Shown piece after piece: positions 53,841 through 64,000 of a stretch of 64,000 nucleotides of DNA. This DNA comes from Peromyscus leucopus (lineage: Eukaryota > Chordata > Mammalia > Rodentia > Cricetidae), in NCBI RefSeq assembly GCF_004664715.2, contig NC_051072.1, forward strand, positions 46,050,142 through 46,114,141, read 5' to 3'. The notes under the pieces are model-generated. The model was not told where the DNA came from, did no database searches, and worked only from the letters and a program-made list of their open reading frames with translations. The translations under genes were made by a program, and so were the position numbers. The stretch's first letter is position 1. The number at the start of each line of letters is the position of its first letter.

Positions 53841-54559
53841 TATAAATACATAAGCATTATATATGACACTACACTCTTTTTTCATGGGGATATTTCATGA
53901 CAGCACATACATATGTCTTTCTGGTCAGTGCATATTCTCTGGAAAGAGGCTGTATCTGAATAATAGAGGAATGGCTAGGCCCAAAGCCTAGAAAAAAGCC
54001 TGAGGTGTCTGAATGAAAGGTTGAGCTGGGAGACTGGTTTAGGGGATTCTGGATTCCATTCCTAGAACCATAACTTTTTTTAAAAAACATATTTGAGTGA
54101 ATCAAAGAATAAGTGTCAGAGGTTGTGAGGTAGTTTATAAAAAACAATCTTTTTGTTTAACTACTTGAATTATTTGCATTTTCTTTGCTGTGTGCATGCA
54201 GTTGCTTTCATAGTATAATTCAGACCTATAGAAATGTTCCTTTTGTGACTGTCCTTTTGCTTGCTCAGTTGCCCTCACCCCTGTGGCCCTTACCTTTCAA
54301 CTTCTTTTCTTACCACTCTCCTTCAGGGTCCAGAAGGAAGGCCATACCTGTGAGGTGGCCCAAGAGCCTCCCTTTAGAATTCAGGACTTTGCACTGCTTG
54401 CCATGAACAGTCTATCATGTTCTCTTGGGTTGTCTTTCCTGGCCAGTGTGGGAAAGTCCTGGGGTCAGTGTTGGCCACATTACAGCCCCAAAGATGAAAA
54501 TGTGGCAGTATTTCCGTTGGCTTATCCTACAGCCGTAGATATGGGTCGTTTCTTTTTAA
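53841..54559. other. Unique intronic DNA
   Basis: No repeat or exon is recognised. Confidence 0.4.
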
Positions 54560-54904
54560 TTTAAAAATCATTTTATTAACATTCATTCTTTATATGGTAA
54601 GTTTTATAATGACATTTTCACTCGGCTATATCATGCATTGTGACCTCATTGACTCTCCATAGTCCTCTCATCCCCATGTCAGGCCCCTTCCCTTTTCCAG
54701 ATTGTCCCCTCCCACCTTTATGTCTCCTTGCACATGTAATATATGTCCTACATATGATATAAAACATGCAATATTTATTTTTGAAGTCTTTCATATTTTG
54801 CTGATCAGAACAATTTCTATTTCTCTCCATTTTCTGTCAGATTATATAATTTTTCCTCTTTATGACTGAGTAGAACTCCACTGTATGTATAACCATATCT
54901 TTAT
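54560..54904 (-). mobile_element. Lx/L1 ORF2-end and 3' fragment (antisense), left part
   Basis: 'tttgctgatcagaacaattt' 'ctatttctctcc' and 'atgactgagtagaactccac' 'tgtatgtataacca' are reverse complement of the rodent L1 ORF2 end. The element continues after the B2 at 55108. Confidence 0.75.
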
Positions 54905-55107
54905 TTGTGTGTGTGTGTGCGTGCATGTGTGTGTGTGTGTGCATGTGTGTGCGTCACATGTGTGCAAGTGTTCACAGAGTACAGGGGTCTTTGCACCCCC
55001 TGGGACTGGAGTTACAGGCAGTTCTGAGCCATGTGATCCGGATGCTGGGAACTGAACCTGGGTCCTCTGTAAGAGCAGTAAAACCGCTGAGCCATTTTTC
55101 TACCCCC
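54905..55107 (-). mobile_element. B2 SINE (antisense) with TG-rich tail, inside L1
   Basis: A (TG)n/(TGCG)n lead is followed by 'tgggactggagttacaggca' 'gttctgagccatgtgatccg', 'gaactgaacctgggtcctct' and 'cgctgagccatttttctacc' 'cc'. The L1 target sequence 'ccatat(c/t)tt' appears on both sides, as an aged duplication would. Confidence 0.85.
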
Positions 55108-55510
55108 AGCCATATTTTCCTTATCCACTCATCAGTGAACACGAAGGCTGATTCCATATCTTGGCTACTATAAACTACTCTGACAATAAGTGGATATGCA
55201 GGTATCTCCAGTGTGTGCTGACTTAGACTCCTATGGTTATATTCCAGGTGGAATAGAGCCAGGCCATATGTAGTTCTACTTTAGTTTTACTAGGAACCTC
55301 CATACTGATTTTCATAGTGGATGGAGTAATTTACATTCACACCAGTAGTCTATCATTGCCCCTCCTGGCCTCATCCTTGCCAACATTTGTTGTTTATTTT
55401 CTTAATGACACCCATTATGACTGAGCGAGATAGAATCATGGTGTACTTTCAATTTGCATTTCCATGATAGCTAAGGATATTGAACACTTGTTCATATGTT
55501 TTATTGATCC
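55108..55510 (-). mobile_element. Lx/L1 ORF2-end fragment (antisense), right part
   Basis: 'ccatattttccttatccact' 'catcagtgaacacgaaggct' 'gattccatatcttggctact', 'gtgtgctgacttagactcct', 'ccatactgattttcatagtg' and 'tttgcatttccatgatagct' follow reversed L1 exactly in order. Confidence 0.85.
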
Positions 55511-55779
55511 GAACATGGGCCATTTTTGGTCTCTTCATTATTTTCAGAATACAAAGCTCTGGCTTAAACCTCGTCTCCTGAGTTGTTAGCATTCCATTTG
55601 CCCACTGTTTCTGCCAGTACCACTTCAAGGGAGCATTGGGAACCATTGGTCTTTGGCTCTCTGAATTTAGCAGTGGCCAGATTAGATTGACTCCTGATAA
55701 AAGCTGTCAGCTCGTTTAGATGCCAAAATATGCACCTTGTGTGTTCTCTTCATTCAAAGGTTTTTCAGGATTCTAGTAT

Positions 55780-56240
55780 GCCTTTTATTTTTATTTTGAG
55801 ATTATAATTACAACATTTCCCCCCTTTCCTCCCATCCCCACTCTCCTTCATGGCCTTCAAATTCATGCCCTCCCCCTACTAATTGTTATTGCCTATATAC
55901 ATTCCCAACTATAACCTGCTCAGTTCCTACAATGTGACTGGTATGTATGTTTCTGGACTTGCCATTTCGCGTTGGACAACCCGTTGGTCTGCTCTTCCCT
56001 GGGGGAAGATCCCCTCTGTCACTATGCCTATAGTCCTTTAGATAGGGCTGAGACCTTGCGGACTTTACGCCATCCACTTTGGCATGTGCATTGGGTCTTG
56101 TCCTTGTCCACTTCATATTTGGGCCGCCACATGGGTGAGAATTGATGGGGGCAGCTTCTGACATTACTAGGAGACACAGTCCCACCGCAAACTCTCTCCT
56201 CTGGTTCTTCAAGTCCGTCTTCTCTTCTGCAGTGCTCCCC
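55780..56240 (-). mobile_element. Lx-family L1 3' UTR (antisense), second copy
   Basis: 'tgtgactggtatgtatgttt' 'ctggacttgccatttcgcgt' 'tggacaacccgttggtctgc' 'tcttccctgggggaagatcc', and 'cttctgacattactaggaga' 'cacagtcccaccgcaaactc' are reversed Lx 3' UTR. Because 3' UTR lies at higher coordinates than ORF2 sequence of the same orientation, this is a separate insertion from 54560-55510. Confidence 0.82.
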
Positions 56241-57187
56241 GACTAGCTTTCAGGGTACCAGAGGCACTATGCAGCCTTCCAGAAGAGGGAGGCCACCAGA
56301 GTCCCGCCCCAGCCCTGCTGTCTGCGAACCACATCAAAGACCTGCAGAGCAGGAGAACTCTAAGGTGGAGTAGTGGAATGCGAAAGTTGGTGGTAACCAA
56401 CAGCTCCCTAATTGGACTTAAGACCTGCTCCACAAGAGGGCAATGGTACCTGGTACTGGAAATGGAGCTAACTACTCGATGCTAGTGGAGTCATGATTAT
56501 CAGCAGTCACAACTTCTTCCCTGGCTTGTTACAGGGAAGAATACCCGAAAAGGCTCAACATGTAATTACTATCTGTGAATTCGCAAGATAGTACTCTCGG
56601 AAGATTTGTATTTGTGCATAAAGAGCCTCACAGTTGTGTATGTTTTGAAACCAAGCTCCCTGTACCACATTCATCAATTATTTTAAAGTGCTTGACTGAA
56701 ACCATCATGGGCAAATAGTAACGTATGGAACATAACAGAATGTGGAGCTAAATGGGCATATTCCTATGGGGCATATTTTCTACAAGAAATAATTTGATTA
56801 ATGGATTAAGTGACCTTAGTTTGGCTCCTGATAGTTGTTTGTTGAAACCAAGCTGAATGGATGGTTTTAGCTGTCTTAATAACTGTAATTTTTAATATCA
56901 CATGACTAAAGGAATAGGCCATGGAAGATGAGAAACATGGACTGCGCACATTTGAAGTCAAATGTGGCTCATGACTTGTTAGGCTCTGTTTATAATGAAA
57001 AATGGTTGGACTAAAATGATTAAAGTCAATAGTAAACGTACAAACAACATGGTTAGTGAGCATTTCTTTTTCTCCCTATGTTTTGCTTTTAAAAATATTT
57101 TAGGTCTTAACCCAGGAACGTATGAATTACACACACAGTTTAAATGAGTTAATTCACTCCTGTGGGGCAAATGACCTTGTTGTAGAG
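56241..57187. other. Intronic DNA, partly L1-like
   Basis: 56241-56560 may continue the L1 3' region but I cannot confirm it; the remainder is unique. Confidence 0.35.
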
Positions 57188-57401
57188 CAGCGGTTCTCAA
57201 CCCTCCTAATGCTGCGACCCCTCAGTACAGTTCTTCATGTTGTGGTGACACCCAGCATAAAATTATGTTGTTGCTACTTCATTTATAACTGTAATGAATC
57301 ATAATGTAAACATCTGGTATGCAGGGTATCTGATATGCGACCCCTGTGAAAGGGTCCTTTTAACCCCCAACAGGTCGCGGCCCATAGGTTGGGAGCCGCT
57401 G
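57188..57401. mobile_element. URR1-type hAT DNA transposon, with 8-bp flanking repeat
   Basis: 'cagcggttctcaaccctcct' 'aatgctgcgacccc' at the left end and 'ggttgggagccgctg' at the right end are inverted termini. 'ttgtagag' before and 'ttttagag' after match at 7 of 8 bases, as for a hAT target duplication. 214 bp, no ORF. Confidence 0.93.
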
Positions 57402-57599
57402 TTTTAGAGGAAGGAAGAAATTATAGGTATGTGTGGGCATGCGTAGAAGAGAACTGCGATTACAAATATGTGGGGATAGATCCCCTTCCTCGTGGCTTTG
57501 CTTTTGGTGGCTTCAGTTATCCATGGGGAACTTTAAATATTAAATTGAAATATAAGCTTTAAGTATGAAAGTTCCATGAGGGGCTGAGGAGAAGGTGTG

Positions 57600-57992
57600 T
57601 TGTAGCTAGAGTTTTCCTGCCTGGCCCACAGTCAGGACAAATCTTTGTCACCCGCCAGTCCCACCGCCGCTCAGACCCAACCAAGTAAACACAGAGACTT
57701 ATATTGCTTACAAACTGTATGGCCGTGGCAGGCTTCTTGCTAACTGTTCTTATAGCTTAAATTAATCCATTTCCATAAATCTATACCTTGCCACGTGGCT
57801 CGTGGCTTACCGGCATCTTCACATGCGGCTTGTCCTGGCGGCGGCTGGCAGTGACTCTTTCTGCTTTCCTGTTCTTTCTTTTCTCCTCTCTGTTAGTCCC
57901 ACCTATACTTCCTGCCTAGCCACTGGCCAATCAGTGTTTTGTTTACTGACCAATCAGAGTAACACATTTGCCATACAGAACATCCCACAGCA
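57600..57992 (-). mobile_element. Apparent solo LTR of a muroid ERV (antisense)
   Basis: About 390 bp, ending 'gaacatcccacagca'. Contains 'agacttatattgcttacaaa', 'aattaatccatttccataaa', 'ccttgccacgtggctcgtgg' and two 'ccaatcag' CCAAT-type boxes (57926-57933 and 57950-57957). I recognise it as a repeat common in muroid genomes and think it an ERV2/ERVK-class LTR, but cannot name the family. No gag, pol or env sequence adjoins. Its few apparent differences from the common form suggest a fairly young copy. Confidence 0.6.
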
Positions 57993-60604
57993 TGCTACCA
58001 GTTTGGAACTATGTCTTTAACACATGAATCTTTTTCAGGGATGCTTCATATGTCAACCATAACATTGGTAATCTCTTCTGGTACCTAACATATTTTAAAC
58101 TATAACATAATGAATTTATGAATAGGAAAAAAACATAGTATTTGTTCTATTTGTTGTTTCTGGAACCCATTGGGAACTTGGGATCCTTTGTTATACAGGA
58201 GCACTGCCCTATCTTATTAACCCAAGAGAGCCCCATGTGGGCAAGTGGGATTGAAGTGCTGACGTGGCAAGATAGTGTCTGTTTGTATTGATAGGGAAGG
58301 TATTTCAGGTCGAACAGCCCTTTTGAGAATACTTAGAGGTCAGAGGGAGCACAATGTGTGAAAGGGACATTGAGTTAATATACCCAGGAGTGGGAAAGTG
58401 AGTTTCAGAGAGAAGTGGGTAAAGGAACAGAAATCTAAGTGTGTCCTTGTTAAGAACTCCAAAGGACAAGTGACCTGCAGGACATGAACAGAGCCTAAGG
58501 TATGCTTCTCAAGCCCAGCTATCTATTACAGTCTTCTTGTTCAAAGGGAGTACAGCAAGGTCTGGACATAGCCTTTTTAAGGCTTCTCTGTTGGTTTTAG
58601 TATGCAGCCTGCATTGAGAACCCTCCCTTCATTGATCTAAGGGAGCACAAAGGAGCTGTGTGAGAAACATGTGGAAGGAGGAAGAGGCTCCTTGCCTGGG
58701 GATTTCCAGGATCCGTGTGATTTCTAAGAACTGACACTAAGAATTCTGACTTATTAGGCTCCCAGCTCATTCTGTATTATTTTATTATGAAGGAATAGGT
58801 TAGTGACAATTTTCAGCCCAAACAATAATTGTTTCAAAGAACAACCCTGGCACATATCTTGCTGTATTAGATAACTTTCCTACCCACTGGATTCCACAGG
58901 ATCATTTAGAATTTGTTAAATAGGACCAGCTTCGCTTTAGTATTCATTCTTTAACTAAAAGGAGCTAAAAGGAAAAGGTTTATAATAAGAATCACCTTTA
59001 CAGTACATTTAGGAAGTCATATGAATGTACAGTCTTTCATTAAAATGCCTCTGTTGTGGCTAGAAATTACTTAGCAGTAGAAGCAAACAGCCTAAGAACC
59101 AATTTCCTGATAACATCCCCCCTCTTCTAGGATAAAAGGGAAGTTCTTTGTATCTAATTATGTTAAGGAATTGAAATCCCTTCCTGTCAGATAGGAAAAA
59201 TAATAACATGCACACACTGCTGCTGTATTTTTTAACTTAGTTTTACCCAGATTCAGGGACTAATTAGTTATCTAAGATTAATAGCACTAATCAAGTTCCA
59301 TGTAATTGCATGGAAGTTAGGGATATCTGTTACAGTGGCTGTGTTCTGGCCTCCCCTTCCTTGACCTTACAAACACAACTCAAGAACTTTAAACAAAGGG
59401 TGAAAGCCATCTCTCTGCCTGAGCTGAGAAGACGAATTGCTGTGGAGAGGAGGAAAACAGGCAGCCCCCCAATCAACTGCCTTCATCACTCTTACTGTTC
59501 AGCGGTGTGTACTTGGGATCACCTTGAGATGTGACATCAATTCGGAGTAAGAAGGAAGGGTCAATGAAAAGGTAAAACATTCTCAAGAACCCATTACAGC
59601 ATATCTCCAAGGGATGCGTGCGGTGCCACCGCATTTCAAACACAGGACACACATTCCAGAGGAATGGCTTCATGGAACAGAGACAATAGACATCTGTGAG
59701 TCTCGTGACACAGGAGTTGACCTCTTACCCGGTCGCTCTTCTATTCCCTACATGTCTTCCACCCTGTAACCTCATCACTCACTCCTTAGAAAACATTCCA
59801 TATCTGAGTATCATGAGTGTTGTGAAACAGCATGTTTACTATAATTTACCGTCATTGAGAGATTTTATTTTAAGAAGTAATTTTGATGCATTTAAAGGCT
59901 TTGATTTAGGTAAATGTCTTTTTCAAATAAGTAAAGCTCCAGAATGGGTTTTGCAAGATGAGCTAGAATGGGTAGTATGCATTCAATGCTTCTGTCAGTA
60001 GGGTGTTGGCTATCGCGTCTTGTTCACCTGTTATCTGTTCTCTCAGGGAGCTCAGTGCACTGTGCACAATAAGAACTTGAAACTAACTGAATTTGAAAAC
60101 GAAAGCAATGTGTTTCAGGTTCACTATGTTAGGCACTGAGAATTCAAAGCATATCCTCTGTGCATCTGTGTATTTATCCAGACCTTATCATTGGCCCTCA
60201 GGACTGTAAATGTGTGAGAAGAAGACAGAGGTGGAGTAGAATATGCAAATCATTGTGCTCCCTTCAGTAGACATGACTACAGCTATTGCCTGAATAGGTA
60301 ATAGTTTCCCCTATGAAACTTTTCTTTTCTAGATCCCTTTCCTGTCAACTGGTTTGAGTGTCTGAAAACAAATCGGAGACATGAAGTCATTAGGCATTAA
60401 GTAACTGAAATGGAGAAAAGTTATTCGTTCTCGGGTGTAATAAGAAAACGCTAACATAGTTATTAAACATCTAGGCGACACTAAAGCTATCATTAGCTTT
60501 GAGAGCAATGCTACCGTTGATACCTGTCGTCTATAGTTGCATGCATATGAATATGAGCGCATTTCAATGAATTTCCGGATATCTGGAGTGTTGCCTCTGT
60601 AGGT
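57993..60604. other. Unique intronic DNA
   Basis: 2.6 kb without a recognisable mobile element or exon. The ORFs at 59310-59534 and 59696-60001 lack splice context and known similarity. Confidence 0.45.
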
Positions 60605-61150
60605 CAATCAATGAGACAGAAATTGCCCAAACAAAGCAAAAAAGTCTACAAAACTATTATCGAGTTCATTTTGTGTTGGTCTACTACTCCCAGGCAGGGG
60701 CCTGCCCTGTGGTCAGTAGAACCACTGAGACTCCATTGGAGAGAAGTGATTTTTTTTTTTTTTTTCCCAGCAAGTATTGGTTGCAGGTGCTTCTTGATTC
60801 GTGGTGGGAGCTCGTGTCCACTTCCCACTCTCAGTGCTGGGACCCTGTCTGGCCTGTACCAGTACCAGCCTTGTGCACGCTGCCACAGTCTTTTTGAATT
60901 TGTATGTGCATCAGTTACGTCTGGAAGAAACTCTTTGCTTAGAGTTACCTATCGCCTCTGGCTTTTAAAATCTCTCCCCGTTCTTTCCCACATAGATCCC
61001 TGAGCCTTGAGGGGAGGGATTTGATGGAGTCATCCCATTGAGGTCCGAGCGCTCCAAAGTCTCTCAGTCTCTGCACATTGTCTAATTGTAGGTCTCGTGT
61101 TAGTTCCCATCTCGTGCAAGAAGAAGCTTCTGATGGTGACTGAGGCGTTG
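60605..61150 (-). mobile_element. Lx-family L1 3' UTR (antisense), third copy
   Basis: 'cccaaacaaagcaaaaaagt' 'ctacaaaactattatcgagt' 'tcattttgtgttgg', 'ggcctgccctgtggtcagta', 'gtgtccacttcccactctca', 'gatccctgagccttgagggg' and 'ctcagtctctgcacattgtc' reproduce the reversed Lx 3' UTR. The right half is paralogous to 33170-33560. Confidence 0.88.
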
Positions 61151-61264
61151 ATCCGCGGTCAGATGTGAAACAAGCCATTCTTGATTGTTCCCTTCCCAGC
61201 TCTACTGAATCCCACTTTGCAACAAAACCCACTGGTTTTCTTGCCAGTACCGCCCCCCCCCCAA

Positions 61265-61400
61265 GATCTGCAGCCCTGCATCCAAACTATTGTCTTTCTT
61301 TTATCTATCCTAGCAGCTTCCTGACAGATATCCCTGCTCTTGCCCCAGCCTGCTTGCAGCTCATTGGCCACAGAACAGCTAGAAACATCTTCATCATATC
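61265..61400 (+). mobile_element. Probable L2 fragment
   Basis: 'tatctatcctagcagcttcc' 'tgacagatatccctgctctt' 'gcccc' and 'ggccacagaacagctagaaa' 'catcttcatcat' resemble an upstream part of the L2 3' region ('ctcctgacaggtctccctgc...cacagcagccagagtgatctt'). Confidence 0.5.
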
Positions 61401-62214
61401 CTTCCCTTCTGTGAAGTAGAAGATGAATAAATGTTTTTTGCCTGACTTCGTCAAGCAGTGGGCAGAGGTTCTGGCTATGTTGGGCTTAGGCAGAGAAAGC
61501 CCACGTTATAAGAAAATCTTAACACATTGTGAGTAATCGGCTCTTGACTTGAACACCCAAGTACACTGGTGTCCTTTATTCACTGGCCTGCAGTGAGCAC
61601 CGTACAGTTTTTGCCAGGGGCACCACCACTGTCAGCTAATCAAAGAGAGTCCTTGGTTATTTAGGGCCTAAACAGCTGCCCGGGTTTAATTAATATCCCA
61701 CAATTATATCTGGAGAAGAGCCAATTTCAGAGACAGGTGTCTAAGTGACAGGAAGATCTCTGACTTTCCTTCACACGTCACCTGTTAAGTCCAGTGGGAT
61801 CCACTCAAAGTTCGCTGGCAACTTGAACTGTGATTTCCCACGCCTTATTCTGTTGGAGGTTCCTGTATAAATCTTACCAATGCCCACCATGCTGGCATTT
61901 GTCTTGCAAGGAGGTTCTAGATTTGGTTCTGTGCAATCTGTCCTTAAGGTTGTGAAGAAGTGGCCATGTGTTGCGGAGGACCCTTGAAGCCTTTGGAAAA
62001 CACCACACTGATTGTTATGGCGCGAAACGTCACAGCTCATTTAAGGGGATCATCAAGTAATGAGAATTGAGGATTCAAAATGGGGGGTTTACTCTTTGAT
62101 CCACCAGGAGTTTCAAATGGCAGTGGTCATTAATTCTTGGATTCCCTCTGTTCATATAGAAAATTGAGGCATCAGAAACTGTCATTTTGTGAACGGATGG
62201 CTATTAAAAGCACA
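61401..62214. other. Unique intronic DNA
   Basis: No repeat is recognised. Includes 'gggtttaattaatatcccac' near 61683. Confidence 0.4.
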
Positions 62215-62400
62215 TTAATAATCTATAGTGGGTAAAGCATATGCCTTTTAAAAAGATTTGCAGCTTGCTTCTCTGTGGCGAAGACGCAGGACTTCTCCAG
62301 CCTAATTACAAAGCAATCAAACAATTTAATTAATCTGGAAATCGCTTTCTTCACAATAACTGCCTCTAAAATGAGGCTCCCTGTGTAGAGCCGTTAGGTA
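62215..62400. promoter_or_regulatory. Candidate conserved non-coding element
   Basis: A repeat-free stretch with TAATTA (62303-62308), 'caaagcaatcaaacaattta' and TTAATTAA (62326-62333), all homeodomain-type core motifs, in otherwise non-coding DNA. Conservation is inferred from texture only and was not tested. Confidence 0.25.
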
Positions 62401-63585
62401 AAGCATGGCTCCGACACACTGCACGCATCCTAGCTGTGCCTCTCTGCCTTTGGGGGATCTTGGTGTTAATTACCTACCCAATGCCTGGCCACTGCTAAGG
62501 CTTCCTTCATCCGGTCAGAGCATCAGCGGGGATACTGGCAGTCCGTAAAGTGTCCGAGCACTCAAACATCCAAGAGCCGGCAAATCCCCGGAGCAGCAGG
62601 ATGTGAGTTACAAGCGAGGACTGCACATATGGGCAGAGAATTAACTGGCACCAGTGTCTGTTCGAGAGTCTCTCAGGTATTGCTTTGCAGATGGGTGGAT
62701 GAATTCGGAGAGCCGTGCTGCGAGGAGTGAAGGTCATGTGTAGGACTCCAGTTTCAATCCATCCTGCTCTCTCTTCACAGCCAGCGCCACCCACGTGTTC
62801 ATCGGAGAGGACTTCCTAGAGCATAGATGGCGTGAATTCTAACCCGTCTACCCCAGATCTGCAGCATCGTGGGCACTGTCTAACAAAATAGTATTGCTAA
62901 ATCTTGGGAGACCAAAAAGAAGTCTGTTTTTATTTCAAATAAAAATAAAACCTTTCACGATTGCCTTCTATAACTCTAATATGCTAATCTTATCATTTCT
63001 CCCCAAGGAAAATTGAAATTTTGTTCAGTACAGGACATATACATCTATTCAGTGCTTATTTCCTTTTTCCTATGTTAGTGCCAGAACTGCACCTACCTCT
63101 CAAGATTCTCTATTAGTGAGTTATTCTGCCATGTCATCCCACTGATCTATCCACAGTGGCGACATCAGTCACTTTCTGTATTCTCTCTTTTTCCGGGCTT
63201 GTTTTTAACACAGCACCAATCACTCTTAATTGGCCCGCAGAAATTCTTTCTCTTGACCTGGTCTAGCTCTGTCTCCCTTGGTCCATCCAAGCATCTCTAA
63301 AGCCTCCCACTACCCAATACCAATAAATATAGTTCAAAGGGCATTGGCTGTACCTCTCTGTATTTTCTCCACCTAGAGAGCTTGTCTCTGGGACTGCTTT
63401 AATGTGTCCAGCGTTTCTGACTGAGTTGTTTCTGGTTCTCTGAAGTGCCCATCTGCTGTCTTCCCTGAAGCTTGCTGAACTGCCCTGCACTCGAGTCCCT
63501 GTCCTTCTCTGGTATCTTATGGCACTTTATAGAACTTCAGTGATAGTACAGTTGCAGCAGCAGCCCATGGAGGGTTCTACACAAC
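62401..63585. other. Unique intronic DNA
   Basis: No mobile element or exon is recognised over 1.2 kb. Confidence 0.4.
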
Positions 63586-63652
63586 CCTCAATCCCCCCCC
63601 CCCGCCGCCCCAGCAAACCTCAACCCCCCCCCCCCTGCCCCAGCAAACCTCG
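63586..63652. repeat. Poly-C tandem pair
   Basis: Two C runs of about a dozen bases, each followed by 'gccccagcaaacctc', form a short tandem repeat at 'caatccccc...' and 'caaccccc...'. Confidence 0.9.
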
Positions 63653-64000
63653 TCAGTGTTGTCAGACGTGGATGGATTCTGCGTACAGTGGGGGTAAAAC
63701 ATTACACCACTCACTGATGCTCCTGTTGCCTTGGTTTGTTGAAGTTTCACTCTGTGATGCTCACACATTGACAAAAATGCCTGGCAACTCTACTCCGAAC
63801 AGTCTAGTTCCTAAGCGACCCATGACTTCTGTGAATGTTACTACATACATTTCAGTTCAGCTTTTCAGCCCACACTTAAGAGAGTAGATCTGCAGAATTA
63901 GGAAGATATGCAGATGGCCCTTGAGGTTGAAGATAAAAAGAACCCAGGCTCTGGGTTTATGGCAGTGAAAGGTGAGAAAGAAAATGAAATTTCAGTCGTA
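63653..64000. other. Unique intronic DNA to the window edge
   Basis: No feature is recognised. Confidence 0.35.

Larger units (their letters stand above)
30374..64000 (+). other. Mast4: MAST4 intron, 5' part, downstream of the exon
   Basis: This interval starts with the donor at 30374. The next MAST4 segment (NSPQDSPRNFSP..., known for the family) is not visible in any frame, so the intron runs past the right edge and is longer than 33.6 kb. The young Lx L1 fragments here all lie antisense to the gene. Confidence 0.85.

Noticed and set aside
57600..57992. A complete endogenous retrovirus
   Set aside because: No second LTR, primer-binding site or gag/pol/env sequence is visible within the window.

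Overview
This 64-kb window is nuclear DNA of a muroid rodent and is almost entirely intronic. The rodent call rests on many B1, B2, B3 and ID SINEs in both orientations, rodent Lx-type L1 3' ends, an MT-type MaLR LTR, URR1 hAT transposons, and many (CA)n/(TG)n tracts. The freshest B1 copy (30881-31063) carries a right half reading 'aaaggcgcaaagctacac', a variant I associate with cricetids (hamsters, voles, deer mice) more than with mouse or rat; that finer placement is inference.

The only protein-coding exon I can name is 30285-30373 (+). It is an 89-bp internal exon with consensus splice sites that encodes the CRTSNRKS...[11 protein letters not shown] segment of microtubule-associated serine/threonine kinase 4 (MAST4). 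The window therefore reads as MAST4 intron, at least 30.3 kb before the exon and 33.6 kb after it, transcribed left to right. A second interval, 25770-26046 (+), has a coding-like open frame between splice-like borders. I cannot identify it, and it is out of phase with the MAST4 exon.

Layout: 1-6 kb, B2/B1 SINEs in mostly unique DNA. 6.8-7.3 kb, antisense MT-type LTR running into a TC/AC microsatellite. 7.3-13.6 kb, nearly repeat-free. 13.6-25.6 kb, SINEs, one MIR, an L2 fossil next to a young B2 with an intact 14-bp target duplication, and a palindrome. 25.7-26.1 kb, the unidentified ORF. 27.5-30.2 kb, AT-rich, repeat-poor DNA. 30.3 kb, the MAST4 exon, flanked by an unclassified repeat pair. 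30.7-31.2 kb, URR1 with a B1 nested in it. 32.4-33.6 kb, L1M then an antisense Lx 3' UTR. 35.8-36.3 kb, antisense MLT1 LTR. 37-44 kb, SINE- and microsatellite-rich. 46.4-49.7 kb, an old sense L1M fossil with a B2 split by URR1. 51.7-52.3 kb, MER5-like hAT fossils. 54.5-56.2 kb, antisense Lx fragments. 57.2-58.0 kb, URR1 and an apparent solo LTR. 60.6-61.15 kb, a further antisense Lx 3' UTR. 61.4-63.5 kb, low-repeat DNA with a homeodomain-motif-rich stretch.

I found no rRNA, tRNA, CRISPR array, operon or intact transposase. Apart from the two intervals named above, the long ORFs explain themselves as translated repeats. I did not find a new functional system. The items most worth checking are the unidentified ORF, the repeat pair flanking the exon, the hairpins, and the nested transposon structures.
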